Positions 63,685 through 64,000 of a stretch of 64,000 bases of DNA are shown here, piece after piece. The notes under the pieces were generated by a model. That model did no database searches. It saw only the letters and a list, made by a program, of their open reading frames with translations, and had not been told where the DNA came from. The stretch lies in the NCBI GenBank assembly GCA_964521255.1, contig CAZFRM010000012.1:1-64000 (forward strand), written 5' to 3'. Source of the DNA: ZC4RG29 sp964521255 (lineage in GTDB: Bacteria; Bacteroidota; Bacteroidia; Cytophagales; Cyclobacteriaceae). Position numbers and translations under genes: made by a program. The first letter of the stretch is position 1. Every line of letters begins with the position of its first letter.

Positions 63685-63706
63685 AAAGGTACACAAAAAG
63701 GTACAC
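63685..63706 (+). repeat. right arm-type integrase site (two AAAGGTACAC)
   Basis: Same pair as at 52879-52900 with one base different in the spacer. It overlaps the integrase leader, 14 bases before its ATG, so integrase may repress itself. Confidence 0.65.
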
Positions 63707-63816
63707 AGAATACTCAAAAGGTGACAAAAGGCCAACACGTGAAAGTAACAAAAACCGCTTTTTTAGTACAAAAATCAAGTTTTTATAACCCGTGAAAAAT
63801 GGTGAAAAATATTAAA

Positions 63817-63868
63817 AACTGCCTTCTAAGCAGTAGGTTCCGTGTTCGAGTCTCGGGCGGATCACGTT
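63817..63868 (+). repeat. attR, 52-bp direct repeat (island right end)
   Basis: Identical to 52781-52832. It is the detached 3' half of tRNA-Arg(TCT), with no 5' half upstream, so it marks the right junction with the chromosome. A TATCCTT/AAGGATA hairpin follows (63871-63890). Confidence 0.93.
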
Positions 63869-63895
63869 AATATCCTTGATAAAAGGATACATAAT

Positions 63896-63927
63896 TTTAG
63901 GAGGTTTAATGCAAGGTATTATCTTTG
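63896..63927 (+). promoter_or_regulatory. promoter of tRNA-Pro
   Basis: TATCTTTG (63920-63927) is an exact -7 element, with a weak -33 TTTTAG (63895-63900) about 19 bases upstream. It lies in the chromosomal flank. Confidence 0.6.
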
Positions 63928-63943
63928 CGCCTCCAAAATTGAT

Positions 63944-64000
63944 CGGGGTGTAGCGCAGTCCGGTAGCGCACCTGGTTTGGGACCAGGGGGTCCCAGGTTC
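63944..64000 (+). tRNA. tRNA-Pro (anticodon TGG), cut by the window end
   Basis: Acceptor CGGGGTG, D arm GCGC...GCGC, anticodon arm CCTGG-TTTGGGA-CCAGG with anticodon TGG, and the start of the T arm (CCCAGGTTC). The 3' end is outside the window. Confidence 0.93.

Overview
ORGANISM. This looks like a chromosomal contig of a Bacteroidota bacterium, probably Cytophagales. The evidence is PorP/SprF and PorT-like outer-membrane proteins, a giant adhesin with a gliding/type IX secretion C-terminal domain, a split transketolase, Bacteroidota-type promoters (TAnnTTTG at -7) before tRNA genes, A-rich leaders without strong Shine-Dalgarno sequences, and many short dispersed intergenic palindromes. No 16S rRNA is present, so the placement is inference.

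LAYOUT. 1-12.3 kb: ABC exporter, large MscS channel, quinone oxidoreductase, DnaB, an Mpl-type ligase and a 3'-5' exonuclease, then an assimilatory sulfate operon cysH-cysD-cysN (10.4-13.6 kb). An insertion sequence (13,587-15,220) sits exactly at the cysN stop codon, and its transposase is broken by a one-base insertion. 15.2-28.9 kb: mostly envelope and secreted proteins (DUF1684, M48 and M23 peptidases, VWA protein, DUF4136 and SUMF1-type lipoproteins, DUF4421, PorT-like), with a peroxiredoxin, an orphan N-terminal transketolase, a Rieske oxygenase and tRNA-Ser(CGA). 29.1-43.1 kb: a 4,346-residue SprB-like surface protein followed 5 bases later by its PorP/SprF partner. 43.2-51.9 kb: RDD protein, patatin/BamA-like protein, serC-serA-DUF1015, and a PhyH-GH43 pair. 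52.0-52.9 kb: a tRNA cluster with real tRNA-Ser(GCT) and tRNA-Arg(TCT), each preceded by a broken copy whose anticodon arm has been replaced by a 16-base palindrome.

INTEGRATED ISLAND. From 52,781 to 63,868 there is an 11-kb element in the 3' half of tRNA-Arg(TCT), bounded by 52-bp direct repeats. It carries a tyrosine integrase with matching arm-type repeats at both ends, excisionase-like HTH proteins, a D5/P4-type helicase with a separate zinc-ribbon/Toprim partner, a serine recombinase, and a leftward operon encoding a terminase-small-subunit-like protein, a tail-protein-like product (DUF6046-like), a phage virion morphogenesis-like protein and three tandem paralogues of unknown function. 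It has no capsid, portal or large terminase gene. Integration, replication and packaging modules without structural genes are the logic of a phage satellite, so this is my main candidate for a previously undescribed system. Identical 53-bp repeats flank the Toprim gene, with a related inverted copy in front of the recombinase.

The right flank resumes with the promoter and start of tRNA-Pro(TGG), cut off by the window end. All product names come from reading translations by eye; no database search was run.
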